Origin: Streptomyces mirabilis
GTDB taxonomy: Bacteria; Actinomycetota; Actinomycetes; Streptomycetales; Streptomycetaceae
Assembly: GCF_039503195.1 (NCBI RefSeq)
Contig: NZ_JBCJKP010000001.1
Span: 9,052,001-9,116,000, forward strand
Direction: 5' to 3'
DNA: 64,000 bases
The notes beneath the pieces were generated by a model. It did no database searches and was not told the origin of the DNA. It saw only the letters and a program-made list of their open reading frames with translations. The position numbers and the translations under genes were made by a program. Below are positions 20,041-29,364 of this stretch, piece by piece (position 1 is the first letter of the stretch; each line of letters opens with the position of its first letter).

Positions 20041-20697
20041 ATGAAGATTCTGTCGCCTCGCGCGCTGCGGGCTCTTGAACAGTTCAATGCCGCCTACCCC
20101 TGGGATCACAACGCCCACTACCACCGCTGGATCCTGCGGCAGCTGCCGAGACGCTTCAACCGGGCCCTGGACATCGGCTCTGGAAGCGGTGACCTCGCAA
20201 GGCTTCTGGTCGGCCGTGCTGCCGCCGTGAAGGGAATCGATTCCGATCCGGCGATCACCGCTCAGGCCCAGAAGCTGACTCCAGCTGCGCTCGCAGTGAC
20301 TTTCACCGTCGCGGATGCGATGGCCGAGTTCCCCGCCGACTCGTACGACGTCATCACGTGCGTCGCCACAATCCACCACCTGCCGTTCACACAGGTGCTC
20401 ACCTGTTTCCGCCGCCATCTGGCGCCGGGAGGAACCTTGGTGATCGTCGGACTGTCCCACGCTCAGACCCCTGTAGACCACCTGCTCGGCGCGCTCGCCA
20501 TCCCGGCCAACGCCGCCATGGGCTGGCTGAAGAACAAGGGCCGTCCCTCGCCCCGGCCCGTCTCCATGACGGCCCCTACTCGCCCAGCGGACATGACCTT
20601 CGACGACATCGTCCGTGAAACCAGAAACGTACTTCCCGGCGCACGGCTGCGACGACGGCTGTTCTGGCGCTACACGCTCGTATGGCATCACCGCTGA
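20041..20697 (+). CDS. Class I SAM-dependent methyltransferase
   Basis: A 218-aa cytoplasmic enzyme. The SAM-binding loop is ALDIGSGSGDLARLL near residue 42; the acidic residue of motif II is in VKGIDSD; motif IV region YDVITCVATIHHLPF is typical of Methyltransf_11/25 proteins. ATG 20041 lies behind a weak GAGTGG. Substrate unknown. It stands alone after the fructan operon terminator. Confidence 0.82.
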   Translation: MKILSPRALRALEQFNAAYPWDHNAHYHRWILRQLPRRFNRALDIGSGSGDLARLLVGRAAAVKGIDSDPAITAQAQKLTPAALAVTFTVADAMAEFPADSYDVITCVATIHHLPFTQVLTCFRRHLAPGGTLVIVGLSHAQTPVDHLLGALAIPANAAMGWLKNKGRPSPRPVSMTAPTRPADMTFDDIVRETRNVLPGARLRRRLFWRYTLVWHHR

Positions 20698-20945
20698 GCG
20701 GTCCGCACCGATTCAGAGGGCGGGCGGGCAACTGGACGCGGGTGAGGCCGATCAGCGCGACACTGTGGATGCCCTCGCATGCAGCTACGCCCTCTGGACA
20801 AGGGCTGCGTGCGTGCGCGATGCGTGAGCGGACTGTCCGGCACGGGCCGTCATACGCTGGATGGGCGCCAAGCCGCATGGCGCTGACCAGGCGAAGCAGC
20901 ACCACGAGGCAGTGTCGAGCACCACCCGGCGGGGATTCGATCCCA

Positions 20946-20987
20946 CTCCTAAAGCGGGTGTCGCAGGTTCGAATCCTGCCGGGGCAC
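20946..20987 (+). other. 3' half of a tRNA (probably tRNA-Arg, CCU): displaced attachment site
   Basis: The sequence begins at an anticodon loop CTCCTAA and continues AGCGG, variable GTGTC, T-arm GCAGG-TTCGAAT-CCTGC and acceptor strand CGGGGCAC. Nothing upstream pairs with the anticodon or acceptor strands, so the 5' half is missing. A tRNA 3' half that starts exactly at the anticodon loop and keeps its terminator is the usual scar of site-specific integration. The element would then lie to the left of this point. The acceptor strand is one G shorter than expected. Confidence 0.6.
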
Positions 20988-20993
20988 AAGGGG

Positions 20994-21027
20994 AAAGGCC
21001 CCGGGCCGATCATGGTCCGGGGCCTTT
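20994..21027 (+). terminator. Intrinsic terminator after the tRNA half
   Basis: A 14-bp stem with one G-T pair (AAAGGCCCCGGGCC/GGTCCGGGGCCTTT) and a 6-nt loop, ending in TTT. It fits the original terminator of the disrupted tRNA gene. Confidence 0.8.
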
Positions 21028-21186
21028 GGCTGCACCAATTAACGGCAGTGGCCGGTCCAGGCTCACAACCCCACGTTTGGCGGTAGTACCCACGTGAACC
21101 TCGGTGGGTCCAAATGGCCAACTGGGGCATTGGTCGTCGATTACGTCAGTAACAGGCAACAGCGTGGCCCGCGCCGCTCGGCTGTA

Positions 21187-21585
21187 TCAGCAGTTCGCGC
21201 TATAGCGGATGCACCCGGCTGGCGGGGCATGATCGTGATCCCACTGCTGCTGCACGTGCCCGAGCACCCCGGCGGCCAGGAGAGCCACCAGCAGGTGCGC
21301 GATCACCGTCCCGGGGGCACGGAAGAGTCCCGCGAGAACTGCCAGAATAAGTACGGTGACTAGCAGTACCCGCACCCTGCCCATGTACGCGAGGCTGGCC
21401 GTGTCGACTTGCGCTTGGTTGCCCTGCGCCGCCCATACCTCCATGCCGAGACCAAGCACCGAGTCCACCACCAGCCACGCGGTCTCCACCAGGAACAGCG
21501 GGATCGCGAGAGCAAGGTCCGGGCCCAGGGGTGTTCGGCGCGACCAGGGGCGTCGGCGTTCCGGCGCTAAAGCGGTCTTCGTCAT
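21187..21585 (-). CDS. Small membrane protein (DUF6234-like)
   Basis: About 132 aa from ATG 21585; an upstream in-frame ATG at 21636 would add a His-rich leader with no ribosome site. Three hydrophobic segments are visible (LALAIPLFLVETAWLVVDSV, VLLVTVLILAVLAGLF, VIAHLLVALLAAGVLGHV) after a basic N-terminus, so it is probably an integral membrane protein. The pattern resembles Streptomyces DUF6234 proteins from memory. Function unknown. Confidence 0.5.
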   Translation of the reverse strand: MTKTALAPERRRPWSRRTPLGPDLALAIPLFLVETAWLVVDSVLGLGMEVWAAQGNQAQVDTASLAYMGRVRVLLVTVLILAVLAGLFRAPGTVIAHLLVALLAAGVLGHVQQQWDHDHAPPAGCIRYSANC

Positions 21586-21639
21586 GGCTGCATGGTGCCG
21601 AGACCGGTGGTGATGCGCATGAGTATGCGTACTCACCTC

Positions 21640-22037
21640 TTGCGGGGCGGAAAGGCGGCCAGGCAGGTGCAGTGCCGGGAAGGCTCCCGGCCCGACGTCG
21701 GCCGGCGGGCAATGCTGACCGAGGAGGACGCACCCCGGGCCCTGTCGAATGCGTGTCGAGGTATGGCCAACGGGGCGTCGCGGTGGGGGAGCGGTGCAGG
21801 TCAGAGGGAGTGCTCGGGGCGACGTACCGGGCGCCTTCTAAGCGCCTGGTCTCACAGCGCATGCCACAGCAGTGCCAGATAGAGCGGTCAACCACGGTCA
21901 ACAGCGGCTCGCAACAGCTGAGATGTGCCGGTGACCTGCGAGCTCTTCAGAGCTAGGGTGACCTGCGCACCAGGGTCCTCCCTTGTCCCCGCCCTTACAA
22001 AGCAGCGATCCAGCCCTCAAAGGTCGGAGCCGTGCGG
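21640..22037. other. Intergenic stretch with no recognised gene
   Basis: Open frames here lack ribosome sites and family features. It holds a short inverted repeat-like GAGCTCTTCAGAGCT around 21940 and may contain promoters for flanking genes. Nothing else is supported. Confidence 0.4.
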
Positions 22038-22304
22038 TCAGTACGGCCGCAGGATCTGGTGGGCATCCAGCGCGGCGGTGTACCGCGCCAGCAACTCGTC
22101 GAAGTCAGCCAGCAGAAGGCCGGCGGTTTCCCGTGCCCCGGCGAGGTCGCCCTGGTCGCAGGCTTCAAGGACTTCGGCAACTTCGCTGCGGATGACGGAG
22201 AGGGAGTCACCCTGGATCAAGACGCCGGGGAACCGGCGCGGAGGCAGGCGCACCACAGCGTTGTTCCCACCGTCCGTGAACAGCTCTGCCTCAACACGTT
22301 CCAT
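22038..22304 (-). CDS. Small conserved Streptomyces protein (DUF6959-like)
   Basis: An 88-aa protein from ATG 22304 (MERVEAELFTDGGNNAVVRL); the longer frame to 22340 adds a repeat-containing leader. It contains RRFPGVLIQGDSLSVIRSEV and a helical second half (LEACDQGDLAGARETAGLLL). This matches my memory of the DUF6959 pattern. Acidic and soluble; function unknown. Confidence 0.6.
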   Translation of the reverse strand: MERVEAELFTDGGNNAVVRLPPRRFPGVLIQGDSLSVIRSEVAEVLEACDQGDLAGARETAGLLLADFDELLARYTAALDAHQILRPY

Positions 22305-22646
22305 CGCACCATCCAACCTGACATCACTAGCTGACATCAACGACGGCGTACACAGGCAGCCTTGAGCAACCGAACGCGCCCGACGAACGAGGACCTAAGA
22401 GCTCCAGGGCGGCTGTTGGATCGAACTTACAAGGCGGTTGTCCTCCCCCGTGGCCTATCCGTGGACAAGTAGCCGTTGAGCGGGTATGCGCAGCCCCGTG
22501 ACCAGCACGTTGCGTATGAGGCGAAGGGGCCTTCGAAGCCGTGTGCGCAGGGCTGTTGGATCGGTGCAGGGTTCTTGCTGGCGCCGTAGTTGAGGGTCGT
22601 ACGATCTGCTCACGCTCGTGATGGCACGGCGTGAAGCGGAGGATTC

Positions 22647-23210
22647 ATGAGGCTTTTCAGGTGGGGACTCGCAGCCGTGGCCGCAGGGGTGAGCGTGCTG
22701 ACCATGCCTCCCGGCACAGTCCAGACAGCAGCGGCGGCTTCCGTCAGTTCCAAACCGACCTGCGCATACGGCGAGATCACCGGTTCCGGCAACCTGTCGA
22801 AGATGCCAACCTCCACGAAGGCCGGACAGAACCTGGTCACGTACACCACCGTGCGCAACGCCAAATCGGCACCGCTTTCCGGGGTGTTCTTCGATTACCA
22901 GATGGTGCCGCCGAGTAACCGCAAGGGCGCGGCGCCCACCGTCTGGTGGAAGTTCAATGGTGGGTCGTGGCATCACTTGATCATGACTTGGCACCCGGCT
23001 ACCCAGTCGTCCACCGCCCAGTGGGTCAGCGGTGACGCTGTCCTCGGGAACCTCCCCGGCTTTACCACCCACACGTTGGAGATGACCGTCGACTACCCCT
23101 CCGGCGCGACGCATGGGTTCTACGCCGGCACCCTCCTGGCGGGAGCGAAGACGTGCGGATACCAGCTCCTAGGAGTGATCACGGTAAGCACGGACTACCT
23201 GCCGCGGTAG
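22647..23210 (+). CDS. Secreted hypothetical protein
   Basis: A 187-aa protein with a Sec signal (MRLFRWGLAAVAAGVSVLT, cleavage likely after AAAA near residue 31). ATG 22647 follows GCGGAGGATTC. The mature part is beta-rich (VTYTTVRNAKSAPLSGVFFD) with two Cys, near residues 38 and 171, that could form a disulphide. It has the look of an immunoglobulin-like fold. No family recognised. Confidence 0.65.
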   Translation: MRLFRWGLAAVAAGVSVLTMPPGTVQTAAAASVSSKPTCAYGEITGSGNLSKMPTSTKAGQNLVTYTTVRNAKSAPLSGVFFDYQMVPPSNRKGAAPTVWWKFNGGSWHHLIMTWHPATQSSTAQWVSGDAVLGNLPGFTTHTLEMTVDYPSGATHGFYAGTLLAGAKTCGYQLLGVITVSTDYLPR

Positions 23211-23437
23211 ACCACTTGCTGGTGCCCGATACAGCAGAGAAGTACAGCAACCTCCCCGACTGCAGCTGACCCGAGGCGCCCGTCAGCGGCCGAGTGACAA
23301 CCTGTATGACCGCGAATGACCGTTCCCTCTAGAGCTACGGATCAGAAGGTGCCCGTGCCCGATCGTGCGGGGACCTCGGGGAATCACGGTGCCGAGCGGG
23401 CAACACTCAACGCGACGGCCCCCGACCCTTTTCACCT

Positions 23438-23875
23438 GTGCACAATTGCAGTGTGACCGACATCGTTGAAGCTGCCTGGCCCAAGATCCTGGCAACCGCC
23501 GGGGAGCACACCCGGCCGGAGGGTTTGCCGCTCCTGGGGCCGTTCACCAAGATGGTGCAGGTGGCCTACGCCGAGCCGCAGCTTCGTCAGCTCTGCCCGT
23601 GGGCGGGTATGTGGGAGCTGCACTTCAGCAGGTGCACGGGGTTCCGTCCCACCTGGGACATCCCCTACATCGGCACTCTGACGGACGGCCGGTACTACGT
23701 CGAGGGACCGCATCGCAACAGCCCGCGGATCGCCGAAACGGACAGCGCGCAGGCCGCCGTAGCCATGGTCATCGAGCGACTACCACCAGGCTGCGGTCCG
23801 GCCTTTGCGGGAACCGCCGAGGAGCTGGCGGCTTACGAGAGGAAGGCGGACCCGAGTGGGAGCAAGAGTCGATGA
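23438..23875 (+). CDS. Hypothetical protein, DUF6193-like
   Basis: A 145-aa protein from GTG 23438; GTG 23453 is an equally possible start. The core CPWAGMWELHFSRCTGF plus WDIPYIGTLTDGRYYVEGP resembles the LHFSRCT block of DUF6193 proteins found beside Streptomyces secondary-metabolite and regulatory genes. No signal peptide. Function unknown. Confidence 0.55.
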   Translation: MHNCSVTDIVEAAWPKILATAGEHTRPEGLPLLGPFTKMVQVAYAEPQLRQLCPWAGMWELHFSRCTGFRPTWDIPYIGTLTDGRYYVEGPHRNSPRIAETDSAQAAVAMVIERLPPGCGPAFAGTAEELAAYERKADPSGSKSR

Positions 23876-24124
23876 GTGCTCCGTGAGGCCGTCTCTGGGC
23901 CGATCCGACAGCAGCAGGTCGCAAAAGCCCGGAGATCACGCAGTTGTCAAGGTCGTCGCTCGGGGCTGACACCAACGCCTGACACCAACAGTGGCGAACG
24001 GCAGCGGTCCGCCAAGGATGGCAGCGGACAGCGGGTCGAGGTACGCAGCGGGTTGACCTCAGCCGCAGATCCTGCATGATCGACCTGATAAGGATGAGGA
24101 CAGAGTAAAAAGTCTTGGCCTCGA

Positions 24125-24158
24125 ACGGGCGCCGTCCGTAGTGTCGGCCGGCGCCCGT
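24125..24158 (-). terminator. Terminator of the HIT gene
   Basis: A 10-bp perfect stem (ACGGGCGCCG/CGGCGCCCGT) with a 14-nt loop lies 44 bp past the HIT stop. On the minus strand it is followed within about 15 nt by TTTTT. Confidence 0.6.
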
Positions 24159-24201
24159 CGCCTTGACTCGGTCATTGACCGGCTAATGAAATCGTGAAGC
24201 C

Positions 24202-24828
24202 TCAGACGTGCATCTGTTCGTCGGTGGCCGAGCGTCGGCCTCCGTACGAGGTGACCAACGCGTCAGCGACGGCCCCCGCGTCTGCGTCGGCTACGTCCGC
24301 CGGGTACTCCGGCAGAAGGTCGTCCCAGACGGGCATCCACGACCCATAAAGCTGGGCCTGGCCCTCGGGCCGGGCGAAGAACCAGATGTGCAAGTGTGCA
24401 GCTCCGTCCCCGATCCGATAGACGTGGGCTCGGGAGATATGCGGTAGTGCCTGCACATGGCGGACGATGTGAGTGGTGAGCACCCCGAGTTCGGCGGCCA
24501 TTTCGTCGGACAGTTCCGCCATGTCGTAGTGGTCTCGGGAGTACAGCATCAGTACCAGAGGCACACCGACGCCTGTGACCCGGGCCAGTCGCCATCGTTC
24601 GTTGAACCAAATTCCTTCGTCTCGGGCGTGGCACACGTCGCAGTTCGCCGGGTCCTCACCGTGCCGTTTTGGCTCGGGCAGAACGGGCGGGCGCAGCGGC
24701 GCGACGCGAAGTCCATCAGGCTCGAACGGGCTTATGTCCCAGCTGGTCATCCGTGCCAACGGAAGTCGAAGCTCACCATCCGCGGCCGCACGTGCGTGGT
24801 CGTAGAACTCATCAGGTCGCAAAGCCAT
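24202..24828 (-). CDS. HIT-family (histidine triad) hydrolase-like protein
   Basis: A 208-aa protein. The histidine-triad motif is AHLHIWFFARP near residue 148, with the YRDHY-like strand MLYSRDHYDMAEL before it. DPANCDVCHARDEG near residue 60 supplies a possible zinc pair. HIT proteins act on nucleoside phosphates. ATG 24828 is the only plausible start. Stands alone. Confidence 0.8.
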   Translation of the reverse strand: MALRPDEFYDHARAAADGELRLPLARMTSWDISPFEPDGLRVAPLRPPVLPEPKRHGEDPANCDVCHARDEGIWFNERWRLARVTGVGVPLVLMLYSRDHYDMAELSDEMAAELGVLTTHIVRHVQALPHISRAHVYRIGDGAAHLHIWFFARPEGQAQLYGSWMPVWDDLLPEYPADVADADAGAVADALVTSYGGRRSATDEQMHV

Positions 24829-24987
24829 GATCGGAGACTAACGTGACCCATAGGCACCCTGACCCGTGCCAGACGCGTGCCAGATCGTGCGGGGAGCCAC
24901 GGGAACAGCGGATACTCAACTCCGCAGATGGAACGCGCCTGCACCGCTGTAGTGCGGGTCAGTTCCACCACAACTGGTAGAGGCGTC

Positions 24988-25825
24988 GTCAACTTGGCTG
25001 AGATCTGGGATGATCTTGGGGTTGTGAATCGCGGGGAGGGCAGTCTTGGACGCGGGGTCGCCGTCGTATAAGGGGTTCCGGTACCCGGCGGAGATCATTG
25101 CCCACTGCGTGTGGCTGTATCACCGCTTCCCGCTGAGCTTCCGCGAGGTTGAGGAGCTCATGCTCGCCCGCGGCGTGATCGTCTCCTACGAGACGATCCG
25201 CCAGTGGTGCGCCAAGTTCGGACCCGCGTACGCGGCCGGGCTGCGCCGCCGAAAGCCCCGGGCCGGTGACAAGTGGCACCTGGACAATGTGTTCGTAAAG
25301 ATCAACGGCGAGCGGCGGTACCTGTGGCGCGCGGTCGACCAGGACGGCAACGTGCTGGACGTCCTTGTCCAGAGCAGGCGCGACGCCAAGGCCGCCAGGC
25401 GGTTCATGGCCAAGCTGATGAAGAAGCAGTGCCGGATACCGCGGGCTCTGGTCACCGACAAGCTCCGCAGCTACGGCGTCGCCCACCGCGAGCTGATGCG
25501 CTCCGTCGAGCACCGGCAGTCCAAGTACCTGAACAACCGGGCGGAGAACTCCCACCAGCCGACCCGCCAGCGCGAACGCGCCATGAAGGGCTTCCGCTCA
25601 CCCACCAACGCCCAGAAATTCCTCTCGGTGTTCAGCGCCGTCTCGCCACACTTCCGGCCCCGCCGCCACCTTCTGACCGCCCCCGACTACCGCGCCGAGA
25701 TGACCATCCGCTTCACGATCTGGAACAAGATCACAGGCGTACCTGCGGCACCCTGACCGCAGCACCGGCCGACGGCTCCATTCGCCCCGTCAAGCCCAAC
25801 ACACTTCGAACCCCACCAAGTTGAC
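24988..25825 (+). mobile_element. IS6-family insertion sequence (first type)
   Basis: About 838 bp between inverted ends GTCAACTTGG (24988) and CCAAGTTGAC (25816-25825), carrying one transposase. Different from the two copies at 31321 and 42347: both ends and protein diverge. No target duplication is visible. Confidence 0.75.
25046..25756 (+). CDS. IS6-family DDE transposase
   Basis: A 236-aa protein from TTG 25046, preceded by GGGGAGG. DDE landmarks: KWHLDNVFVKI (first Asp), VTDKLRSYG (second Asp) and NNRAENSHQPTRQRERAMK (Glu and downstream basic helix). An N-terminal helix-turn-helix reads FREVEELMLARGVIVSYETI. It looks complete, so the element may be active. Confidence 0.92.
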   Translation: MDAGSPSYKGFRYPAEIIAHCVWLYHRFPLSFREVEELMLARGVIVSYETIRQWCAKFGPAYAAGLRRRKPRAGDKWHLDNVFVKINGERRYLWRAVDQDGNVLDVLVQSRRDAKAARRFMAKLMKKQCRIPRALVTDKLRSYGVAHRELMRSVEHRQSKYLNNRAENSHQPTRQRERAMKGFRSPTNAQKFLSVFSAVSPHFRPRRHLLTAPDYRAEMTIRFTIWNKITGVPAAP

Positions 25826-25855
25826 AAGACCGGCATTAAGAATGAAAGCGATCTC

Positions 25856-26740
25856 TCAGGCGGTGGGGTGCGACTGCGGCAGTGATGCGTTGGTCCAACT
25901 GGCGAGGAGGTTCAAGGCCTGTTCGGAGGTGCTGCCGGGTTCGGCGGTGTAGACGCCGAGGATCTGATCCGGGTCGCCGGTGACGGCCAGCGCTTCGTAG
26001 TCCAGGGTGAGGTCGCCGACCAGCGGATGGTGGAAGTGCTTGGTGCCATAGGTGCGGCGCTTGATGTCGTGCTCGGCCCACCAGGTCCGAAAGTCGGCAT
26101 CTCGCAGGGACAGCTCCCCGACGAGTTCGGCGAGCTGCGGGTCGTGGGGGTGCTGGCCCGCGTAGAGGTGCAGGGCAGCCACACTGGAGCGGGCGATGCC
26201 TTCCCAGTCGCCGTAGAGGCTGCGGGCGGCTTCGTCAAGGAAGATGAAGCGCGCCATGTTCCGTTCCCGCCAGGGCAGCGCGTCGAAGTCCGCGTACAGG
26301 GCCCGAAAGAGGCGATTGCTAGCCAGAACATCGGTGCGGCGGCCGATGACCAGCGCCGGCACCTCGGTCAGCTTGTCTAGCAGCCGGTACAGCCCGGGGC
26401 GTACGCGTTGGGGCGGCAGCGGGCGGGGGCGGCGCCGGTTCGGCCGGGCAAGGGCGAACAGATGACCGCGTTCGTCGCTGGTCAGTTGCAGCGCGCGGGC
26501 GAGGGCGTCAAGCACGACATCGGAGACGTTGACGCTACGGCCGCGTTCCAGACGTACGTAGTAGTCGACGCTGACGCCTGCGAGCTGGGCGACCTCCTCG
26601 CGGCGCAGCCCCGGCACCCGGCGCACCGTGGGGGCGGGCGTCAGCCCGGCCTGCTCCAAGGAGATCTTCGCCCGTCGGGCGCGAAGGAACTCCCCGAACT
26701 CACTGGCTCGGCCGTCGGCCGCGGCATCGTGGACATTCAT
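25856..26740 (-). CDS. XRE-family regulator with MmyB-like ligand domain
   Basis: A 294-aa regulator from ATG 26740. Residues about 15-75 form the Cro/CI helix-turn-helix (PGLRREEVAQLAGVSVDYYVRLERG). Residues 110-280 are the MmyB-like domain (VLASNRLFRALYADF, FIFLDEAARSLYGDW). This class commonly controls a divergent SDR, and here an SDR gene starts 205 bp away on the other strand. The ligand is unknown. Confidence 0.88.
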   Translation of the reverse strand: MNVHDAAADGRASEFGEFLRARRAKISLEQAGLTPAPTVRRVPGLRREEVAQLAGVSVDYYVRLERGRSVNVSDVVLDALARALQLTSDERGHLFALARPNRRRPRPLPPQRVRPGLYRLLDKLTEVPALVIGRRTDVLASNRLFRALYADFDALPWRERNMARFIFLDEAARSLYGDWEGIARSSVAALHLYAGQHPHDPQLAELVGELSLRDADFRTWWAEHDIKRRTYGTKHFHHPLVGDLTLDYEALAVTGDPDQILGVYTAEPGSTSEQALNLLASWTNASLPQSHPTA

Positions 26741-26945
26741 GCCTGCCACGCTACGCCGGGGCGCCTGCCGGACGACCGTGCAAAAGGGGTACTGCCGGTC
26801 CCCCGGTCGAAGCGGGCCCCTTCGGGCCCGGTGACGGGCATTGTCGGCTGTTTGCATGGAGTCACCGGAAGGATTCCGGGCCCCGCAGCCCACCGCCGGC
26901 ACCACCCAAGAGCGACACCATCCGAATCCGAAAAGGAGACGAGGC

Positions 26946-27716
26946 GTGCGATTCATGAACCAGCATTTCGAAGGCACCACGGCGTTGGTCACCGGCGGTG
27001 GAACCGGCATCGGCCGTGCCTGTGCTCTGGCCCTGGCCGGGGCCGGCTGCACTGTGACGGTCGCCGGGCGCACGGTCACAACCCTCGAAGAGACCGTTGG
27101 CATGATCACCGAAGCCGGCGGTGACGCCCGTCACGTGGAGTGCGACGTCAGCGACGAGCGGGCGGTCGCCCATGCGGTGCAGGTGGCGGTCGGTGACGGG
27201 GGGCGTCTGGACTTCGGTGTCAACAGCGCCGGTATCAGTGGCGGCGATGATCTGCGGGGGGTGGCGGACTATTCCACCGAGACCTTCGACCGCATGATCG
27301 CCACAGACCTGCGGGGGACGTTCCTGTCGATGAAGTACGAACTGCGCCCGATGCTGGCGCAGGGCTTCGGCTCCATCGTCAATATCGGCTCGGGAGCGAG
27401 CGTCGTCGGCGTGGCCGGCTTCGCCGGATACACCGCGGCCAAGCACGGCGTCATCGGACTGACCCGGACGGCCGCACTCGACTACGGGCCCCACGGCATC
27501 CGCGTCAACGCCATCGTCGCCGGCCTGGTCAAGACGCCGCTGATCGCCGAAGGACGCTCACCGCACGTGATGGCCACCCGGGTGGCCGCACACCCCATCG
27601 GCAGGATCGCCGAACCCCAGGAGATCGCCGACGCCGTCGTGTGGCTGTGCTCGGCCCAATCCAGTTTCGTCACCGGCACGGCCCTCCCGGTCGACGGCGG
27701 ATACACGGCCCGCTGA
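26946..27716 (+). CDS. Short-chain dehydrogenase/reductase
   Basis: A 256-aa Rossmann enzyme. GTG 26946 is preferred because AGGAG lies 7 nt upstream; ATG 26955 is 16 nt away. Cofactor motif TGGGTGIGRA, NSAG (NNAG variant), and the catalytic Ser plus YTAAKHG (Tyr-x3-Lys). The C-terminal ending VTGTALPVDGGYTAR is normal. Probably regulated by the divergent XRE gene and co-transcribed with the VOC gene 24 bp downstream. Confidence 0.9.
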   Translation: MRFMNQHFEGTTALVTGGGTGIGRACALALAGAGCTVTVAGRTVTTLEETVGMITEAGGDARHVECDVSDERAVAHAVQVAVGDGGRLDFGVNSAGISGGDDLRGVADYSTETFDRMIATDLRGTFLSMKYELRPMLAQGFGSIVNIGSGASVVGVAGFAGYTAAKHGVIGLTRTAALDYGPHGIRVNAIVAGLVKTPLIAEGRSPHVMATRVAAHPIGRIAEPQEIADAVVWLCSAQSSFVTGTALPVDGGYTAR

Positions 27717-27740
27717 GCGGAAAGGGAGGCACAACAGACC

Positions 27741-28151
27741 ATGTCCACGGTCCTTTTCGATCACATCGGGCTTTCGGTCGACGACCTCGAGCGGCAGCTC
27801 CGCTTCTACATCGAGGCCTTCGGCTTCCGCGACCAGCACCGCAGCGAGATCCCAGCCGCCGGCATCCGGATGGCGGTCCTCAGTAATCCCGCAGGCGGTG
27901 CGATCGAACTCACCGAGCGCGTCGGCTCGGCCCCGCAGCACTTCGCAGACCCCTTCGAGGGCGCAGGCGTCCAGGGCTACTTTCACTGGGCCCTGACGGT
28001 GGACGACCTGGACACGACCATCGCCACCGCAGTCGCCTGCGGTGCCCGCGCCATCTCCCCGCCGGCACCAGCCCGGCGGCCCGGGATCCGCTTCGCCTAC
28101 GTCGCTGACCCCGAAGACAACCTGATCGAACTGCTGCAGCACACCCACTGA
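27741..28151 (+). CDS. VOC-family (glyoxalase/bleomycin-resistance-like) protein
   Basis: A 136-aa metal-dependent-fold protein. ATG 27741 is preceded by GGGAGG. Two beta-alpha-beta-beta-beta modules are visible: FDHIGLSVDDLERQLRFY and FHWALTVDDLDTTIA, with the terminal Glu in DPEDNLIELLQ. His and Glu at the expected metal positions suggest an active lyase, isomerase or dioxygenase. Substrate unknown. Confidence 0.85.
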   Translation: MSTVLFDHIGLSVDDLERQLRFYIEAFGFRDQHRSEIPAAGIRMAVLSNPAGGAIELTERVGSAPQHFADPFEGAGVQGYFHWALTVDDLDTTIATAVACGARAISPPAPARRPGIRFAYVADPEDNLIELLQHTH

Positions 28152-28397
28152 ATCGGCACCACACCCACACCCCCCGCACGCCCAACGGCGACGACACAGT
28201 ACCTGGGGCCACCCTGCGCGCCCAGGCCGCCCAGCACGGGTGGAGATCCGACGGGCCCAGGGGGAAGCGCTTCCCGCTGCACGCGGCGCGGAGGAAACAG
28301 GGGCCCTCGATGGGCCCTGCTCAACGGTCTGTCGACCGCAGGCCCGCTACAACCCGCGGCCTCTCAAGGCCGCGACCATCACATATGGAGGATCAAC

Positions 28398-29162
28398 ATG
28401 ACCGGACGACTGCAGAACACGGTGGCGCTGGTGACCGGCGCCAGCAGCGGCATCGGCGAGGCGACCGCGCGCAGCCTCTCCGCGGAGGGCGCAGCCGTCG
28501 CCGTCCTCGGAAGGCGACGCGGCAGGCTCGAGGAGCTCGCGGACAAGGTCCGAGCCGATGGCGGGACCGCCTTCGTCGTCGAGGCCGACATAACCGACCA
28601 GCAGCAGGCCGCAGCGGCCGTGGAGAGCGTGGTGGCCGAGCTCGGCCGCCTGGACACGCTCGTCAACAACGCCGGCTTCATGGGCGTCGGGCAGGCCGTG
28701 GACTCCCCTCTCGAGGAGTGGGAGCGCATGCTTGAGGTCAACGTCCAGGGCCTGCTGTACATCACCCACGCCGCGCTGCCGCACCTCCTGCGCGCCGCGG
28801 AGGACTCCCCGCGGCGGGTGGCGGACCTGGTCAACATCAGTTCAACCGCGGGCCGGGTCGCCCGGCCAGGGACGGCCGTCTACAACCTGACGAAGTTCGG
28901 CGTCAACGGATTCACCGAAGCCCTGCGACAGGAGGTCATGCAGAAGCGAGTCCGGGTGAGCGTGGTCGAGCCCGGCACGGTGGACACCGAGCTGAGCACG
29001 CACCTCCGCGACGGTGTGCGGCAGGCGATCGAGCGCCAGATCGAGGGCATGGAACTGCTGCGCCCCGAGGACATCGCCGACGCGGTGACCTACATCGTCA
29101 CCCGGGACCGCCGGGTGGCCGTCAATGAGATCCTCGTGCGCGCCGGCGAGCAGACCTGGTAG
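28398..29162 (+). CDS. Short-chain dehydrogenase/reductase
   Basis: A 254-aa enzyme. ATG 28398 follows GGAGG. TGASSGIGEA, NNAGFMG and YNLTKFG (Tyr-x3-Lys) are present. Its ending (DAVTYIVTRDRRVAVNEILV) is typical of classical SDRs such as YdfG-like NADP-dependent serine/3-hydroxyacid dehydrogenases. It belongs to the XRE-SDR-VOC redox cluster, and two strong hairpins follow it. Confidence 0.88.
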   Translation: MTGRLQNTVALVTGASSGIGEATARSLSAEGAAVAVLGRRRGRLEELADKVRADGGTAFVVEADITDQQQAAAAVESVVAELGRLDTLVNNAGFMGVGQAVDSPLEEWERMLEVNVQGLLYITHAALPHLLRAAEDSPRRVADLVNISSTAGRVARPGTAVYNLTKFGVNGFTEALRQEVMQKRVRVSVVEPGTVDTELSTHLRDGVRQAIERQIEGMELLRPEDIADAVTYIVTRDRRVAVNEILVRAGEQTW

Positions 29163-29178
29163 CAGACTGCGGACGAAC

Positions 29179-29257
29179 TTGCTGGAGGGGCGCTCCCTCC
29201 AGCAACACCACTGCACAGACCCCGTGCCGGCGCCGCGGATCCGGCGCCGGCACGGGG
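29179..29257 (+). terminator. Two tandem terminator hairpins
   Basis: The first is an 11-bp perfect stem TTGCTGGAGGG/CCCTCCAGCAA (29179-29205). The second is a 15-bp perfect stem starting CCCCGTGCCGGCGCC (29220-29257). They end the SDR transcript 17 bp past its stop. Confidence 0.8.
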
Positions 29258-29364
29258 GACGCGTGGCACGCCGACCGTCCCGCAGCCACGCAGCTGACGC
29301 GGAACCAGCACAGCCAATGCCGGCACCTTTCGGTTGCCGATGGTGTACAGAAAGTGATGCAATC

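Noticed and set aside
20915..20987. Complete tRNA ending at 20987
   Set aside because: No 5' acceptor strand, D-arm or anticodon 5' strand can be paired; only the 3' half is present.
21531..21956. Plus-strand frames opposite and beyond the small membrane protein
   Set aside because: Arg/Gly-rich shadows without ribosome sites or conserved features.
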